This document shows, piece by piece, positions 1 through 7,807 of a stretch of 32,785 nucleotides of DNA. The translations under genes were made by a program, and so were the position numbers. The DNA comes from Sedimenticola sp. GTDB lineage: Bacteria > Pseudomonadota > Gammaproteobacteria > Chromatiales > Chromatiaceae. The notes under the pieces were generated by a model, which had not been told where the DNA came from, ran no database searches, and saw nothing but the letters and a program-made list of their open reading frames with translations. The first letter of the stretch is position 1; each line of letters starts with the position of its first letter. Location: positions 1 to 32,785 of the forward strand of contig JALVEB010000098.1 in assembly GCA_027008705.1 (NCBI GenBank), in the 5' to 3' direction.

Positions 1-616
1 GGCTGGCCTGGGTGTTGCGCAGGCCGACATAACCCATGCGAGCGTCCATGTCCGGCAACCAGAAGGTCGCGTCCTGGGTGATGGCGCCGTTGTCGTCGTT
101 GGTCTGCTCGCTTTGGCAATAGATGTCGCGCCGCCCGCGGGCGTCGACCGCCACCCCGATGCCATCGATCAATTGCACGACGAAGCCGTTTTCATCGTCG
201 CCGATGAGATACTCCGTGTCGCTTACCCCATCTCCATCGATGTCGCGATCGATGCGTCGCCAGTCCATCAGTTCGCCGCTGTAATCGCCGGTCTGATTGC
301 GGGTGTCGAGGTAGCGGGTGCCGACACCGATACCGACGCCATTGGCATCGCGCACGAAAAAGGCCGCGCGGCGTTCCTTTCCCGGGGTGCGCAGGCTGGC
401 CACATAGACATCCGGGTTGGGGCCGGTCTGGATGGCCAGATCGTAGCCGGACAGCAATTCCGCGCCGCCGGTCAGGATATGGCGGCCGAGGTGGTCGGTT
501 CTTCCGGTGTCGATCAGGTCGATCGCGGTTGGCGTGGCGGTGGCTGGAAGGGCGATGGACAGGGCCAGCGCGGAAAGCGCGTGGCGCAAAGCGGTTGACT
601 TCAAGATGGTCTCCAT
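1..616 (-). CDS. Exported protein with EF-hand-like calcium loop, C-terminally truncated by window edge
   Basis: The frame is open from the ATG at 616-614 to the edge of the window, so only about 205 N-terminal residues are visible. The N-terminus is a good Sec signal peptide (a basic start, then a hydrophobic ALSALALSIALPATA stretch). A TTG codon four codons downstream (604-602) follows a GGAG at a spacing of six bases and would begin MKSTALRHALS, a more classical signal peptide, so the true start may be the TTG. Around residues 125-142 the string DRDIDGDGVSDTEYLIGDD has the D-x-D-x-D-G spacing of EF-hand, dockerin or thrombospondin type 3 calcium loops. The rest is acidic and beta-rich, like FG-GAP or integrin-type surface proteins, but no family could be assigned. 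The likely location is periplasmic or extracellular; function unknown. Confidence 0.7.
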   Translation of the reverse strand, partial: METILKSTALRHALSALALSIALPATATPTAIDLIDTGRTDHLGRHILTGGAELLSGYDLAIQTGPNPDVYVASLRTPGKERRAAFFVRDANGVGIGVGTRYLDTRNQTGDYSGELMDWRRIDRDIDGDGVSDTEYLIGDDENGFVVQLIDGIGVAVDARGRRDIYCQSEQTNDDNGAITQDATFWLPDMDARMGYVGLRNTQAS

Positions 617-818
617 GAAAGGGCACAGGGATGACTGACGTATCGCGCTAGCGGCAGGGAAGCCGGATGATTGATTCCGCAGGCGCGGTATTTGTTGTGG
701 CAGGCTGCTTTACCATGCGATAGCGAAGCTCGATCTTATCGTCTCCGCCGCGTCGAATCCAGCGCTGGCGTGGCAAAGCGAGACGAAATCCGGGAAATCC
801 TCCCGGATTTCCCATGGA
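617..818. other. Intergenic gap between two leftward genes
   Basis: The gap holds the upstream region of the truncated exported gene and the 3' side of the cytochrome gene. Apart from the hairpin at 785-811, nothing with a convincing ribosome site or family resemblance is seen here. Confidence 0.5.
785..811 (-). terminator. Perfect 11-bp hairpin after the cytochrome gene
   Basis: GAAATCCGGGA and its exact reverse complement TCCCGGATTTC flank a 5-base loop, beginning 8 bases beyond the stop codon of the leftward cytochrome gene. There is no T-run on the downstream side, so termination may be Rho-assisted or the hairpin may only protect the 3' end of the message. Confidence 0.45.
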
Positions 819-2066
819 TCAGGGATTGCCCGGTACCGCGACCCAGAACGGGAACTTGCCGACCCCGATACGCTTCACCACTCGCAGTGTGCTCGCGTCG
901 ATGACGACGACCTGGTCGTCCTTGGTCAAGGTGACATAGATCCAGCGGCTGTCGCTGCTGGCGCGCACACCATGCGGACCCTTGCCGACCTTGATGTCGC
1001 GTGTCTCCAGGGTTTGCGTATCGATCACCGTGACGATGTCGTCGCCGATCGCGGCGGTCACCGCATGGCGCCCGTCCGGCAGCACGTCGATGCCGCCATG
1101 GCCGTTACCGACGGTGATGACCTTGCGTACCTCGCCCGAGGCGATGTCGAGTACCGCGACATGGTGAACGAAATCCCGCACGAAGGCGGTTTTCTCATCC
1201 TGGGACAGATCCAGATTGTGCGGCCCGGTGATGCCGGGTATCGGGATCACGCGGACCATCTTGCGCGTCGTGGTATCGACCACCGCCAGGCCGGCGCCGC
1301 CTTGCAGGGTGACGTAGGCCAGCTTGCCGTCACGCGTGAAACGGGCGTTATGCGGACCGGCTCCGACCTCGATGGTATCGATCACCTTCAAGCTGGCGAG
1401 ATCGATGACACTGAGGTTGCCGGAACCCTGATTGCTGACCCAGGCGAAACGTCCGTCCGGGCTCACCTTGACCCCTTTCGGCGCCTTGCCGACAGGTATG
1501 ACCGCGAGCTGCCCGCCACTGGCGATGTCGAACACATACACTGTATTGCTCGATGGGCTGGTGGCGAGCAGCTTGCTGCCGTCCGGCGTCACTGCGTCGT
1601 ACAGCATGTTCGGCCCGCCCCGCCAGACCGTTTCGTCGGGGAAGGTCTCGACCGTGCCGCTTTTCTTCATCGTGATGAAGGTGGCATGCGGAAACTCCCG
1701 GGCCGTTGGCTTGGCGCTCGCCGCGGGCGCGGCCTTGGCGACTTTCGCGGGCGAGCGTTCCAACGACGCGAAATAGACCGCCAGATTGGCGATATCCTCG
1801 TCGCTCAATGCGGAGGCCATCGCTTTCATGGTGGGTTCGACGCGCGAGCCATCCCGAAAGGCGTGCAATTGCTTGCTCAGATAGTCGGCTTTCTGCCCGG
1901 CCAGGTTCGGAAATTCGGCGCTGATGCCGATGCCGTTCGCACCGTGACATCCAGCGCACATCGGCGCCTTCGCCCTACCTGCGGCAAGATCGCCGTTCAC
2001 GGCGGCGAAGCCGGGTGCGGCCGCCAGAGAGAGCAGCAACGCGCTACTTAGCAGAGATCGATTCAT
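819..2066 (-). CDS. Periplasmic monohaem cytochrome c fused to YVTN beta-propeller
   Basis: A 415-residue protein. The ATG at 2066-2064 is preferred over a longer in-frame extension because it gives a clean signal peptide (MNRSLLSSALLLSLAAAPGFA) and follows an AGGA; the extension reads through a repeat element. After cleavage comes a class I cytochrome c domain with haem motif CAGCH at residues 37-41 and a likely methionine ligand in PTMKAMASAL. A linker rich in Ala, Lys and Pro leads to roughly 260 residues of YVTN-type blades (repeated DGRFAWVSN, DGKLAYVT and SRWIYVT strings), which should fold as a six- or seven-bladed propeller. Such proteins resemble periplasmic electron carriers or haem-cofactor binding proteins of the NirN/NirF kind, but no d1-haem gene is nearby, so the partner is unknown. 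It sits alone downstream of a palindromic repeat that abuts its start. Confidence 0.85.
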   Translation of the reverse strand: MNRSLLSSALLLSLAAAPGFAAVNGDLAAGRAKAPMCAGCHGANGIGISAEFPNLAGQKADYLSKQLHAFRDGSRVEPTMKAMASALSDEDIANLAVYFASLERSPAKVAKAAPAASAKPTAREFPHATFITMKKSGTVETFPDETVWRGGPNMLYDAVTPDGSKLLATSPSSNTVYVFDIASGGQLAVIPVGKAPKGVKVSPDGRFAWVSNQGSGNLSVIDLASLKVIDTIEVGAGPHNARFTRDGKLAYVTLQGGAGLAVVDTTTRKMVRVIPIPGITGPHNLDLSQDEKTAFVRDFVHHVAVLDIASGEVRKVITVGNGHGGIDVLPDGRHAVTAAIGDDIVTVIDTQTLETRDIKVGKGPHGVRASSDSRWIYVTLTKDDQVVVIDASTLRVVKRIGVGKFPFWVAVPGNP

Positions 2067-2090
2067 GAGGGTTTTTCCTGTTTGGTGAAC

Positions 2091-2252
2091 ATTCTCGTTG
2101 CCCATGAATTTTCGGCCACTGCGACCGTGCCTCGCACCCGTGGGCATTGTTGCGGAAACTCGCCACAGAATAGATTATGGCTCGTTTCCATGCTTGGCCC
2201 ATGGGCGCGAGAAACGGTCTCGAAAATCTGAAAATTCATGGGTGATGAGTAT
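2091..2252. repeat. Palindromic dispersed repeat, copy 1
   Basis: The element is 162 bp with imperfect terminal inverted repeats of about 25 bp (2091-2115 against 2228-2252), both containing the invariant CCCATGAATTTTC core and its complement. It is the most diverged copy internally. It fills most of the 216-bp space between the stop of the GH63 gene and the start of the cytochrome gene, leaving only 24 bases before the cytochrome ATG. The other copies are at 16506-16663 and 30610-30763. Confidence 0.85.
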
Positions 2253-2282
2253 AAACATGATGCCTAAGCGCGATTGCCTTGC

Positions 2283-4907
2283 TCAGGCAGCGCCGCTGAC
2301 CGGGATGTCGCGCTGGTACTGCCGCATCACCAGGTTGGCGATCAGGGCGCTCCAGCCGGTCTGGTGGGCGGCGCCCAGCCCCTGGCCGGTTTCGGCGTGG
2401 AAGTACTCGTGGAAATTGTACAGCGGTGGATCGTCGCCGTAGGGCGGAGCGTCTTGCGGCATCGCCGGGATGCGTCCCTGTTCATCGCGTCGGTAGAGGC
2501 CGACCAGGCGGTCGGCGATCAGGGTTGCGATCTGACGCAGGTTCAGCGCCTGACCGTCGAGTTGCGGCACCGGCGCGCTGAAGTTGTCGCCGAGGAACTG
2601 GTGGTATTTCTCCAGCGCCTGGATCAACAGATAGTTGGTCGGGATCCAGATCGGTCCGCGCCAGTTGGAGTTGCCGCCGAACAGCCCGGAGTTGGATTCG
2701 CCAGGCAGGTATTCGATGGTGGCCTCGCCGATGCCGGGCAGGTAGCCCAGATCGCGCTGGTGACGGTGGATCCGGCTCAGGCTGCGGATGCCGAAGGGCG
2801 AGCAGAACTGTTCCTCATCGAGCAGGCGTTCGAGGATGCGCGGGAGCTGGGAATGATCGACCAGCGCGAGCAGGTGCTCGCCGCGCGCGTTCTCCCATTC
2901 GGGACAGGCGCAGATGTAGTTGCCGCGAAACAGGCCGCCCTTGTGCTCTCGCAGCAAGGCGCGGAAGCGGGGCGCGCTGGCGAGCAGGCGCGGTTCGATG
3001 ACCTCGCAGGCGAACAGCGGGATCAGCCCGACCCAGGAATAGACGTCGATGTGATGGCTTTCGCCATGCGGCGTGATCAACAGGTCCTTGAAGAAACCGT
3101 CCTCGAAGTCCCACAGGGAGGCGCTGCCATCGTCGCCGCCGGCAATGGTGTTGGCGATCGCGAGAAACTGCTGGTAACACTGGATCGCGATGTCTTCGTA
3201 TTCCGGTCGCTCGCGGTTGATCTCCAGCGCCATGATGACCAGGTTGGCCGAGAACATCGCCATCCAGCCGGTGGCGTCGGCCTGTTTGAGCTGGTAGCCC
3301 GGCGGCAGCTCGCGCGAGCGGTTGTAGACCGAGATGTTGTCGAGGCCGAGAAAGCCGCCTTCGAAGAGATTGTTGCCGGAACGGTCCTTGCGGTTGATCC
3401 ACCAGGAGAAATTCAGCAGCAGCTTGTGGAATACGCGCTGGAGAAAGCCGGTGTCGCCGCGACCGCGTTGGACGCGCTCGGCGCGGAAGGTCTTCAGCGC
3501 GCCCCAGGCGTGGACCGGCGGGTTGGTGTCGCCGAAGGCCCATTCGTAGGCCGGCAGTTGGCCGTTGGGATGCAGGTAGCGCTCGCTGACCAGGGTCTCG
3601 ATCTGGGCCTTGGCGAAGTCGATGTCGATATGCGCCAGCGTGGCGGTTTGCAAAGCCAGATCCCAGGCCGCGAACCAGGGGTATTCCCAGGCGTCCGGCA
3701 TCGACAGGATGTCGCGCGCGCGCAGGTGTCGCCATTGCGCGTTGCGCCCGAAGCGACGCTCCGGCGGGGGCGGGTGGCAGTCTCCGCGCAACCAGCGGTC
3801 GACATCGTAGTGGTAGAATTGCTTGGTCCAGATCATGCCGGCAAAGGCCTGACGCAGGATGGCACGGTCCTCGGCGCCGGCGTTCGGCAGGTAGCTGTCA
3901 TAGAGACGGTCGGCCGCGGCGCGGCGTCGCGCGAACAGGGCATCATGGTCGGCAAAGGGTCGCTCCAAGGATGGTTCGCTCAATACCAGATCGGCCCGCA
4001 CGCATTCTCCGGGCGCCGCGGCCAGGCGGTGGCAGGCGGCAAAACGGCTGCCGCGGCGCGCCGGATTGACCGCGTCGCGCTGCTGTTTGACGAGGTAGCG
4101 GTGGAAGGCGTCCTTGACCCACGGCGAGGGGTTGGGCGTGCCCCACAAGGCTTCGGCATTGGATTCGTTCTCGGTGAACAGCAGCTCGGCCTCGCCGCGT
4201 CCATAGAGTCGCATCGCCGGCAGCGCGCGGTGGTGGATGTCGAGTCGCCAGGTATCGCAGGGCGCCTCGGGGGATTGTTCGATCACCGGGCGTTCCACGC
4301 CATCGTCCCATGACCAGTCGTTGCGGAACCACAGTTGCGGCAGCAACCACAGCTTGGCCGGCCGACTGCCGCGATTGCGCGCGCGCACGCGCATGTGGAT
4401 CTCATTCGGGGCGCGCTTTGCGTACTCGATGCGCAGATCCCAATAACCGGGATGGGAAAAGACCCCGGTATCGGTCAGCTGGTAGGGGGGATCGTGGCGC
4501 GTGCGGCGCGCGTTCTCGTCGATCAGTCGTTGATAGGGGAAGGCGGCCTGGGGGTAGCGATACTGGTAGCACAGATAATCATGGCGTGGGGTGGCGTCGA
4601 CATGGAAGTAGACCTCTTTGACGTCTTCGCCGTGGTTGCCCTGGTTGCCGGTGAGACCGAACAGGCGCTCCTTCAGGATCGGATCGCGGCCATTCCACAA
4701 CGCCAGCGCCAGGCACAGGTACTGATTGCGGTCGCACAGGCCGGCGATGCCGTCCTCGCTCCAGCGATAGGCGCGCAGGTGGGCGTGTTCGTGCGGGAAG
4801 TATTCCCATGCGGTGCCCGCGACGCTGTAATCCTCGCGCACCGTGCCCCAGGCGCGCTCGGCGAGGTAGGGGCCCCAATGGGCCCAATGGTCGTGCTCAT
4901 CGTTCAT
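2283..4907 (-). CDS. GH63-like (MGH1-like) alpha-glycosidase, cytoplasmic
   Basis: An 874-residue protein, with the ATG at 4907-4905 chosen because the family N-terminus (WGPYLAERAWGTVREDYS, then GTAWEYFPHEHAHLRAYRW) starts just after it. It carries the landmarks of GH63-type (alpha/alpha)6-barrel glucosidases: PWFAAWDLAL near residue 410, LFEGGFLGLDNISVYNRS, and NSNWRGPIW near residue 750. In characterised GH63 enzymes the catalytic pair is an Asp and a Glu; the Asp of FAAWD is a plausible acid here, but I cannot align it strictly. There is no signal peptide, so it probably acts in the cytoplasm on glucosides such as glycogen fragments or a glucosyl- or mannosyl-type compatible solute. The substrate is not determinable. 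It is divergent from the amino-acid symporter at 5075 across a 167-bp gap. Confidence 0.8.
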   Translation of the reverse strand: MNDEHDHWAHWGPYLAERAWGTVREDYSVAGTAWEYFPHEHAHLRAYRWSEDGIAGLCDRNQYLCLALALWNGRDPILKERLFGLTGNQGNHGEDVKEVYFHVDATPRHDYLCYQYRYPQAAFPYQRLIDENARRTRHDPPYQLTDTGVFSHPGYWDLRIEYAKRAPNEIHMRVRARNRGSRPAKLWLLPQLWFRNDWSWDDGVERPVIEQSPEAPCDTWRLDIHHRALPAMRLYGRGEAELLFTENESNAEALWGTPNPSPWVKDAFHRYLVKQQRDAVNPARRGSRFAACHRLAAAPGECVRADLVLSEPSLERPFADHDALFARRRAAADRLYDSYLPNAGAEDRAILRQAFAGMIWTKQFYHYDVDRWLRGDCHPPPPERRFGRNAQWRHLRARDILSMPDAWEYPWFAAWDLALQTATLAHIDIDFAKAQIETLVSERYLHPNGQLPAYEWAFGDTNPPVHAWGALKTFRAERVQRGRGDTGFLQRVFHKLLLNFSWWINRKDRSGNNLFEGGFLGLDNISVYNRSRELPPGYQLKQADATGWMAMFSANLVIMALEINRERPEYEDIAIQCYQQFLAIANTIAGGDDGSASLWDFEDGFFKDLLITPHGESHHIDVYSWVGLIPLFACEVIEPRLLASAPRFRALLREHKGGLFRGNYICACPEWENARGEHLLALVDHSQLPRILERLLDEEQFCSPFGIRSLSRIHRHQRDLGYLPGIGEATIEYLPGESNSGLFGGNSNWRGPIWIPTNYLLIQALEKYHQFLGDNFSAPVPQLDGQALNLRQIATLIADRLVGLYRRDEQGRIPAMPQDAPPYGDDPPLYNFHEYFHAETGQGLGAAHQTGWSALIANLVMRQYQRDIPVSGAA

Positions 4908-4929
4908 GTCGGGTCCGTGGCTGATGCAG

Positions 4930-4944
4930 TGGGCGACGAGTATA
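4930..4944. repeat. Possible solo end of the palindromic repeat
   Basis: Fifteen bases, TGGGCGACGAGTATA, match exactly the reverse complement of 16503-16517, the left boundary of copy 2. The internal part of the element is absent. The match lies upstream of the GH63 gene and on the minus strand supplies a TATACT hexamer suitable as a -10 box, 32 bases before the GH63 start codon. Confidence 0.4.
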
Positions 4945-5038
4945 GACCGGGCCACTGGCGGCGGTCTTTCCCCGACGCCGCGGGAGGCGCCATCCGCATC
5001 GCGGTGGAATGGCGGGCTCCCCGTTGGCGCGACGCGCC

Positions 5039-5047
5039 TGCTATAGT
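5039..5047 (+). promoter_or_regulatory. Extended -10 promoter of the AGCS symporter gene
   Basis: TGCTATAGT fits an extended -10 element (TGn followed by TATAGT), 27 bases before the symporter ATG, with no good -35 at 16-18 bp. A strong ribosome site, AGGAG, lies at 5064-5068 with 6 bases to the ATG. Confidence 0.4.
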
Positions 5048-5074
5048 CTCCGCCAGTCGATACAGGAGTAGGCG

Positions 5075-6421
5075 ATGGAAACATTGAACGCTTGGCTCGG
5101 ACAGCTCAATGGCCTGGTTTGGGGGCCGCCGATGCTGGTGTTGATCCTCGGCACCGGGGCTTTCCTGATGCTCGGTCTGCGCCTCATGCCGCTGCGTCGT
5201 CTCGGCGATGGTTTCCGCGTGCTGTGGCGTGGGCGGCAGGCCAGCGGTCAGGGCGATATCACGCCGTTCAACGCGCTGATGACCTCGTTGTCGGCGACCA
5301 TCGGTACCGGGAATATCGCCGGAGTGGCCACCGCGATCGCGCTCGGTGGCCCCGGCGCGCTGTTCTGGATGTGGTGTACCGCCCTGGTCGGCATGGCGAC
5401 GAAGTACGCCGAGGCGGTGCTGGCGGTCGAATACCGTGAAGTCGACGCGCTCGGCAACCATGTCGGCGGGCCGATGTATTACATCAAGAACGGCTTGGGG
5501 AAGCGCTGGCGCTGGCTCGGCGCCCTGTTCGCGGTGTTCGGCGCGATCGCTGGTTTCGGCATCGGCAACGGCGTGCAGGCCAACTCGGTGGCGGATGTGC
5601 TGAACCGGGCGCTGGATGTGCCCGAGTCGATGACCGGCGTCATCATGGCGGTACTCGCCGGCTTGGTGCTGGTCGGCGGTATCCGGCGCATCGCCCGTGT
5701 CGCCGGCGCATTGGTGCCGTTGATGGCGCTGGCCTATGTGGGTGGCGGCCTGCTGGTGTTGGCGCTGCATGCCGGCGAGATCCCGGCGGCACTGTCGCTG
5801 GTGTTCGAACACGCGTTCACGCCGATCGCGGCGAGCGGTGGATTCGCCGGCGCGGCGGTGTGGGCGGCGGTGCGTTTCGGTGTCGCGCGGGGCATCTTCT
5901 CGAACGAGGCCGGTCTCGGCAGCGCGCCGATCGCGCATGCCGCGGCGGCCACCCGGGATCCGATCCGGCAGGGCATGGTGGCGATGCTCGGCACCTTCAT
6001 CGATACCCTGGTGATCTGCACGATTACCGGACTGGTGATCGTGGTCTCCGGCGCCTGGACCCGGGGTGAAAGTGGCGCGGCCTTGTCGTCGACCGCCTTC
6101 GAGCAGGCGCTGCCGGGGGTCGGCGGCTGGATCGTGACCTTCGGGCTCGCGATCTTCGCCTTTACCACCTTGCTTGGCTGGAGCGTCTATGGCGAGCGTT
6201 GCGTCGAATACCTGTTCGGTGAGCGCTCGATCCTGCCTTTTCGCCTGCTGTGGGTGGTCGCGGTGCCGGTCGGCGCGGTGATGAAGCTGGATTTCATCTG
6301 GCTGCTGGCGGATACCATGAACGCGCTGATGGCGATTCCGAATCTGGTGGCGCTGTTGTTGCTCAGCCCGGTGGTGTTCCGGCTGACGCGGGCGTATTTT
6401 CACGCGGATCGGGGCTTGTGA
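5075..6421 (+). CDS. Alanine/glycine:cation symporter (AGCS family)
   Basis: A 448-residue inner-membrane protein with the diagnostic AGCS segment: a GDITPFNALMTSLSATIGTG stretch followed by NIAGVATAIALGGPGA near residues 57-93, then KYAEAVLAVEYRE and the GGPMYYIKNGLG loop. These are the conserved helix-3 and loop motifs of Na+-coupled alanine or glycine transporters such as DagA and AlsT. Length (about 450) and the pattern of some 10-11 hydrophobic segments agree with the family. A second signature, ARGIFSNEAGLGSAPIAHAA, lies near residue 270-290. It imports small neutral amino acids with Na+ (or H+). It stands alone, divergent from the glycosidase and convergent with the tungsten locus. The exact substrate (alanine, glycine, glutamine or another) cannot be read from the sequence. 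Confidence 0.93.
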   Translation: METLNAWLGQLNGLVWGPPMLVLILGTGAFLMLGLRLMPLRRLGDGFRVLWRGRQASGQGDITPFNALMTSLSATIGTGNIAGVATAIALGGPGALFWMWCTALVGMATKYAEAVLAVEYREVDALGNHVGGPMYYIKNGLGKRWRWLGALFAVFGAIAGFGIGNGVQANSVADVLNRALDVPESMTGVIMAVLAGLVLVGGIRRIARVAGALVPLMALAYVGGGLLVLALHAGEIPAALSLVFEHAFTPIAASGGFAGAAVWAAVRFGVARGIFSNEAGLGSAPIAHAAAATRDPIRQGMVAMLGTFIDTLVICTITGLVIVVSGAWTRGESGAALSSTAFEQALPGVGGWIVTFGLAIFAFTTLLGWSVYGERCVEYLFGERSILPFRLLWVVAVPVGAVMKLDFIWLLADTMNALMAIPNLVALLLLSPVVFRLTRAYFHADRGL

Positions 6422-6430
6422 ACCATCGAG

Positions 6431-6456
6431 CGCGCGGTGAGGGTATCGGCCGCGCG
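6431..6456. terminator. GC hairpin between convergent genes
   Basis: CGCGCGG and CCGCGCG form a 7-bp stem around a 12-base loop between the converging symporter and MoeB-like genes. No T-run follows on either strand, so it is only a weak terminator candidate. Confidence 0.25.
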
Positions 6457-6495
6457 GGACGTGCGCCGACAAATGAGCGAGGCCGCCCATGCCGG

Positions 6496-7281
6496 TCACC
6501 CGTGGGTGCGAGGGGCGGTCGCTGAGCCGGGGCGATTCCGGCAGGCGGGGCAATCCGGGTCTCGTTGCAGTTCGATGATTTGGGTGTGCATGCGGTAGGC
6601 GTCCACCAGCAGCACGCGCCCGATCAGGGTGTCTCCGATCGAACAGATCGCTTTGATCGCTTCCACCGCTTGCAGACTGCCGATTACGCCGGTGACCGGG
6701 CCGATCACGCCATTGTCGGCGCAGCTCTCGCTGACGCTGCCGAGGGCGCCGTAGAGGCATTCATAGCAGGGGCTTTCGGCGCGGCGTGGGTCGAACAGGC
6801 TGATCTGTCCCTCCCAGCGGATCGCGGCGCCGGAGACCAGGGGTCTGCCTTGCTCGAGGCAGGCGCGGTTGATGGCCTTGCGCGAGGCGAGGCTGTCGCT
6901 GCAGTCGAGTACCAGATCGACCGCGGCGACGGCGCGCCGGAGGGCGTCACCGGCGAGTCGGGCGGCATGGACGCGGAGCTGGAGCCCGGGGTTTTGCGCG
7001 CGCAGGCGTTTCCGCGCCGAGTCCACCTTGCGCTGGCCGAGCGCGCCCTGTTCATGAAGGATCTGGCGCGGCAGGTTGGAAAGCTCGACCCGATCGGCAT
7101 CGGCGAGGTCGATCGCGCCGATGCCGCTGCCGGCGAGGTAGAGCGCGGCCGGCGAGCCAAGGCCGCCGAGGCCGATGATCAGGACGCGGGCGTCGGAGAG
7201 GCGCTGCTGGCCGGCGAGATCCAGCTCCGGCAGCAGGATCTGACGGCTGTAGCGCAGCAGTGCCTGATCGTCCAGCGGCAT
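6496..7281 (-). CDS. moeB: MoeB/ThiF/HesA-type adenylyltransferase (E1-like) of the AOR operon
   Basis: A 261-residue E1-like enzyme. It adenylates the C-terminal glycine of a ubiquitin-like sulfur carrier (MoaD or ThiS type) using ATP. The nucleotide-binding loop GLGGLG is at residues 37-42, the conserved NLPRQILH at 69-76, DCSDS at 126-130, and two Cys pairs (172/175 and 244/247) form the structural zinc site. The segment SESCADNGVIGPVTGVIGSL is the family signature. It is the last gene of the leftward aor operon and its ATG overlaps the stop of the preceding 91-codon gene by one base (TGATG). A perfect GGAGG lies 6 bases before the ATG. Its likely partner is the MoaD-like protein two genes upstream, so it probably supplies sulfur for the tungsten pterin cofactor. 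ThiF for thiamine is the main alternative. Confidence 0.88.
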   Translation of the reverse strand: MPLDDQALLRYSRQILLPELDLAGQQRLSDARVLIIGLGGLGSPAALYLAGSGIGAIDLADADRVELSNLPRQILHEQGALGQRKVDSARKRLRAQNPGLQLRVHAARLAGDALRRAVAAVDLVLDCSDSLASRKAINRACLEQGRPLVSGAAIRWEGQISLFDPRRAESPCYECLYGALGSVSESCADNGVIGPVTGVIGSLQAVEAIKAICSIGDTLIGRVLLVDAYRMHTQIIELQRDPDCPACRNRPGSATAPRTHG

Positions 7282-7556
7282 CAGCCGCCTCCGCGCTGGA
7301 AGGCGCGCTCGAAGCGGCGCAGAAAGCCGGCGCGTTCGTCCGCGTTCAGATTATGGAAACGGAATTCGACCGGCAGCAAGGGCAGGCACAGGGCGCCGAG
7401 GCGTCGCGGGCGCGCCTCGCCGAAACATATTTCGACCTCGCCCGGCGGCCATGGCAGGCACAGTCGCCGGCCGTCGTCATCGAGCTGGAAATCCGCCGAC
7501 AGCCTGCCCAGGTCGCGCAGGAACTCGCTGAGCGTCAAACCGAATTCCTTGCGCAT
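7281..7556 (-). CDS. Uncharacterised 91-residue AOR-operon protein with triple-glycine C-terminus
   Basis: I do not recognise this family. The gene is real by context: its ATG overlaps the stop of the MoaD-like gene (TGATG), and its own stop overlaps the moeB start in the same way, so it is locked into the operon. The protein has an N-terminal helix-like part (LTLSEFLRDLGRLSADF), a strand-rich middle with CLPWPPGEVEICFGE, and a basic amphipathic C-terminus (ERAGFLRRFERAFQRGGG). No signal peptide or membrane segment is present. The final GGG resembles the diglycine tail of proteins activated by MoeB-like enzymes, but the codons GGA-GGC also spell the Shine-Dalgarno sequence of moeB, which could explain the glycines. 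A role in maturing the aldehyde oxidoreductase is inferred from position only. Confidence 0.75.
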   Translation of the reverse strand: MRKEFGLTLSEFLRDLGRLSADFQLDDDGRRLCLPWPPGEVEICFGEARPRRLGALCLPLLPVEFRFHNLNADERAGFLRRFERAFQRGGG

Positions 7557-7807
7557 CAGCCCCCCGCGACCGGCGGCCAGATCGCCAGGGTGTCGCCGTC
7601 GCGCAACGGCTCGATCGGGCGTTGCGCCGGCGGCATGAAGACGCCGTTGCGCACCACCATGAAGGCCTCCTCGTGGTCGATGCCGTAGCGGTCGAGGAGG
7701 TCGAACAGGGTACTGCCGTCGGCGGCCTCGATCGTGATGGCATTGCGTCGCGCCCCGGGCGGCAGGTGGCGACCGAGGGTCGCGAACAGTTTCAGTTTGA
7801 TCTTCAT
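7556..7807 (-). CDS. moaD: MoaD/ThiS-like sulfur-carrier protein of the AOR operon
   Basis: An 83-residue beta-grasp protein starting MKIKLKLFATLGRHLPPGAR and ending PPVAGG. The start LFATLG, the central LLDRYGI, the NG-containing turn (VVRNGVFMP), the LRDGDTLAIWPPVAGG end and the terminal diglycine are all hallmarks of MoaD/ThiS. The terminal glycine would be adenylated by the MoeB-like enzyme and thiocarboxylated, then deliver the dithiolene sulfurs of molybdopterin. It may be a dedicated paralogue for tungsten aldehyde oxidoreductase, as MoaD-like genes accompany AOR operons in other proteobacteria (established for Aromatoleum-type clusters, from memory). The start ATGA overlaps the aorC stop by four bases. 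No MoaE gene is in the window. Confidence 0.85.
   Translation of the reverse strand: MKIKLKLFATLGRHLPPGARRNAITIEAADGSTLFDLLDRYGIDHEEAFMVVRNGVFMPPAQRPIEPLRDGDTLAIWPPVAGG

Noticed and set aside
2086-2258. AACAT on both sides of repeat copy 1 as a target duplication
   Set aside because: Using it would place the two ends asymmetrically relative to the inverted repeats, so it is probably chance.
2104-2272. A short open frame starting MNFRPLRP inside repeat copy 1, also open in copies 2 and 3
   Set aside because: The frame is shared by all three copies, but the differences between copies fall mostly in first and second codon positions and there is no ribosome site. It is a by-product of the palindrome.
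2274-4313. A 679-codon rightward frame antisense to the GH63 gene
   Set aside because: It has no family features and mirrors the codon structure of a well-supported glycosidase gene.
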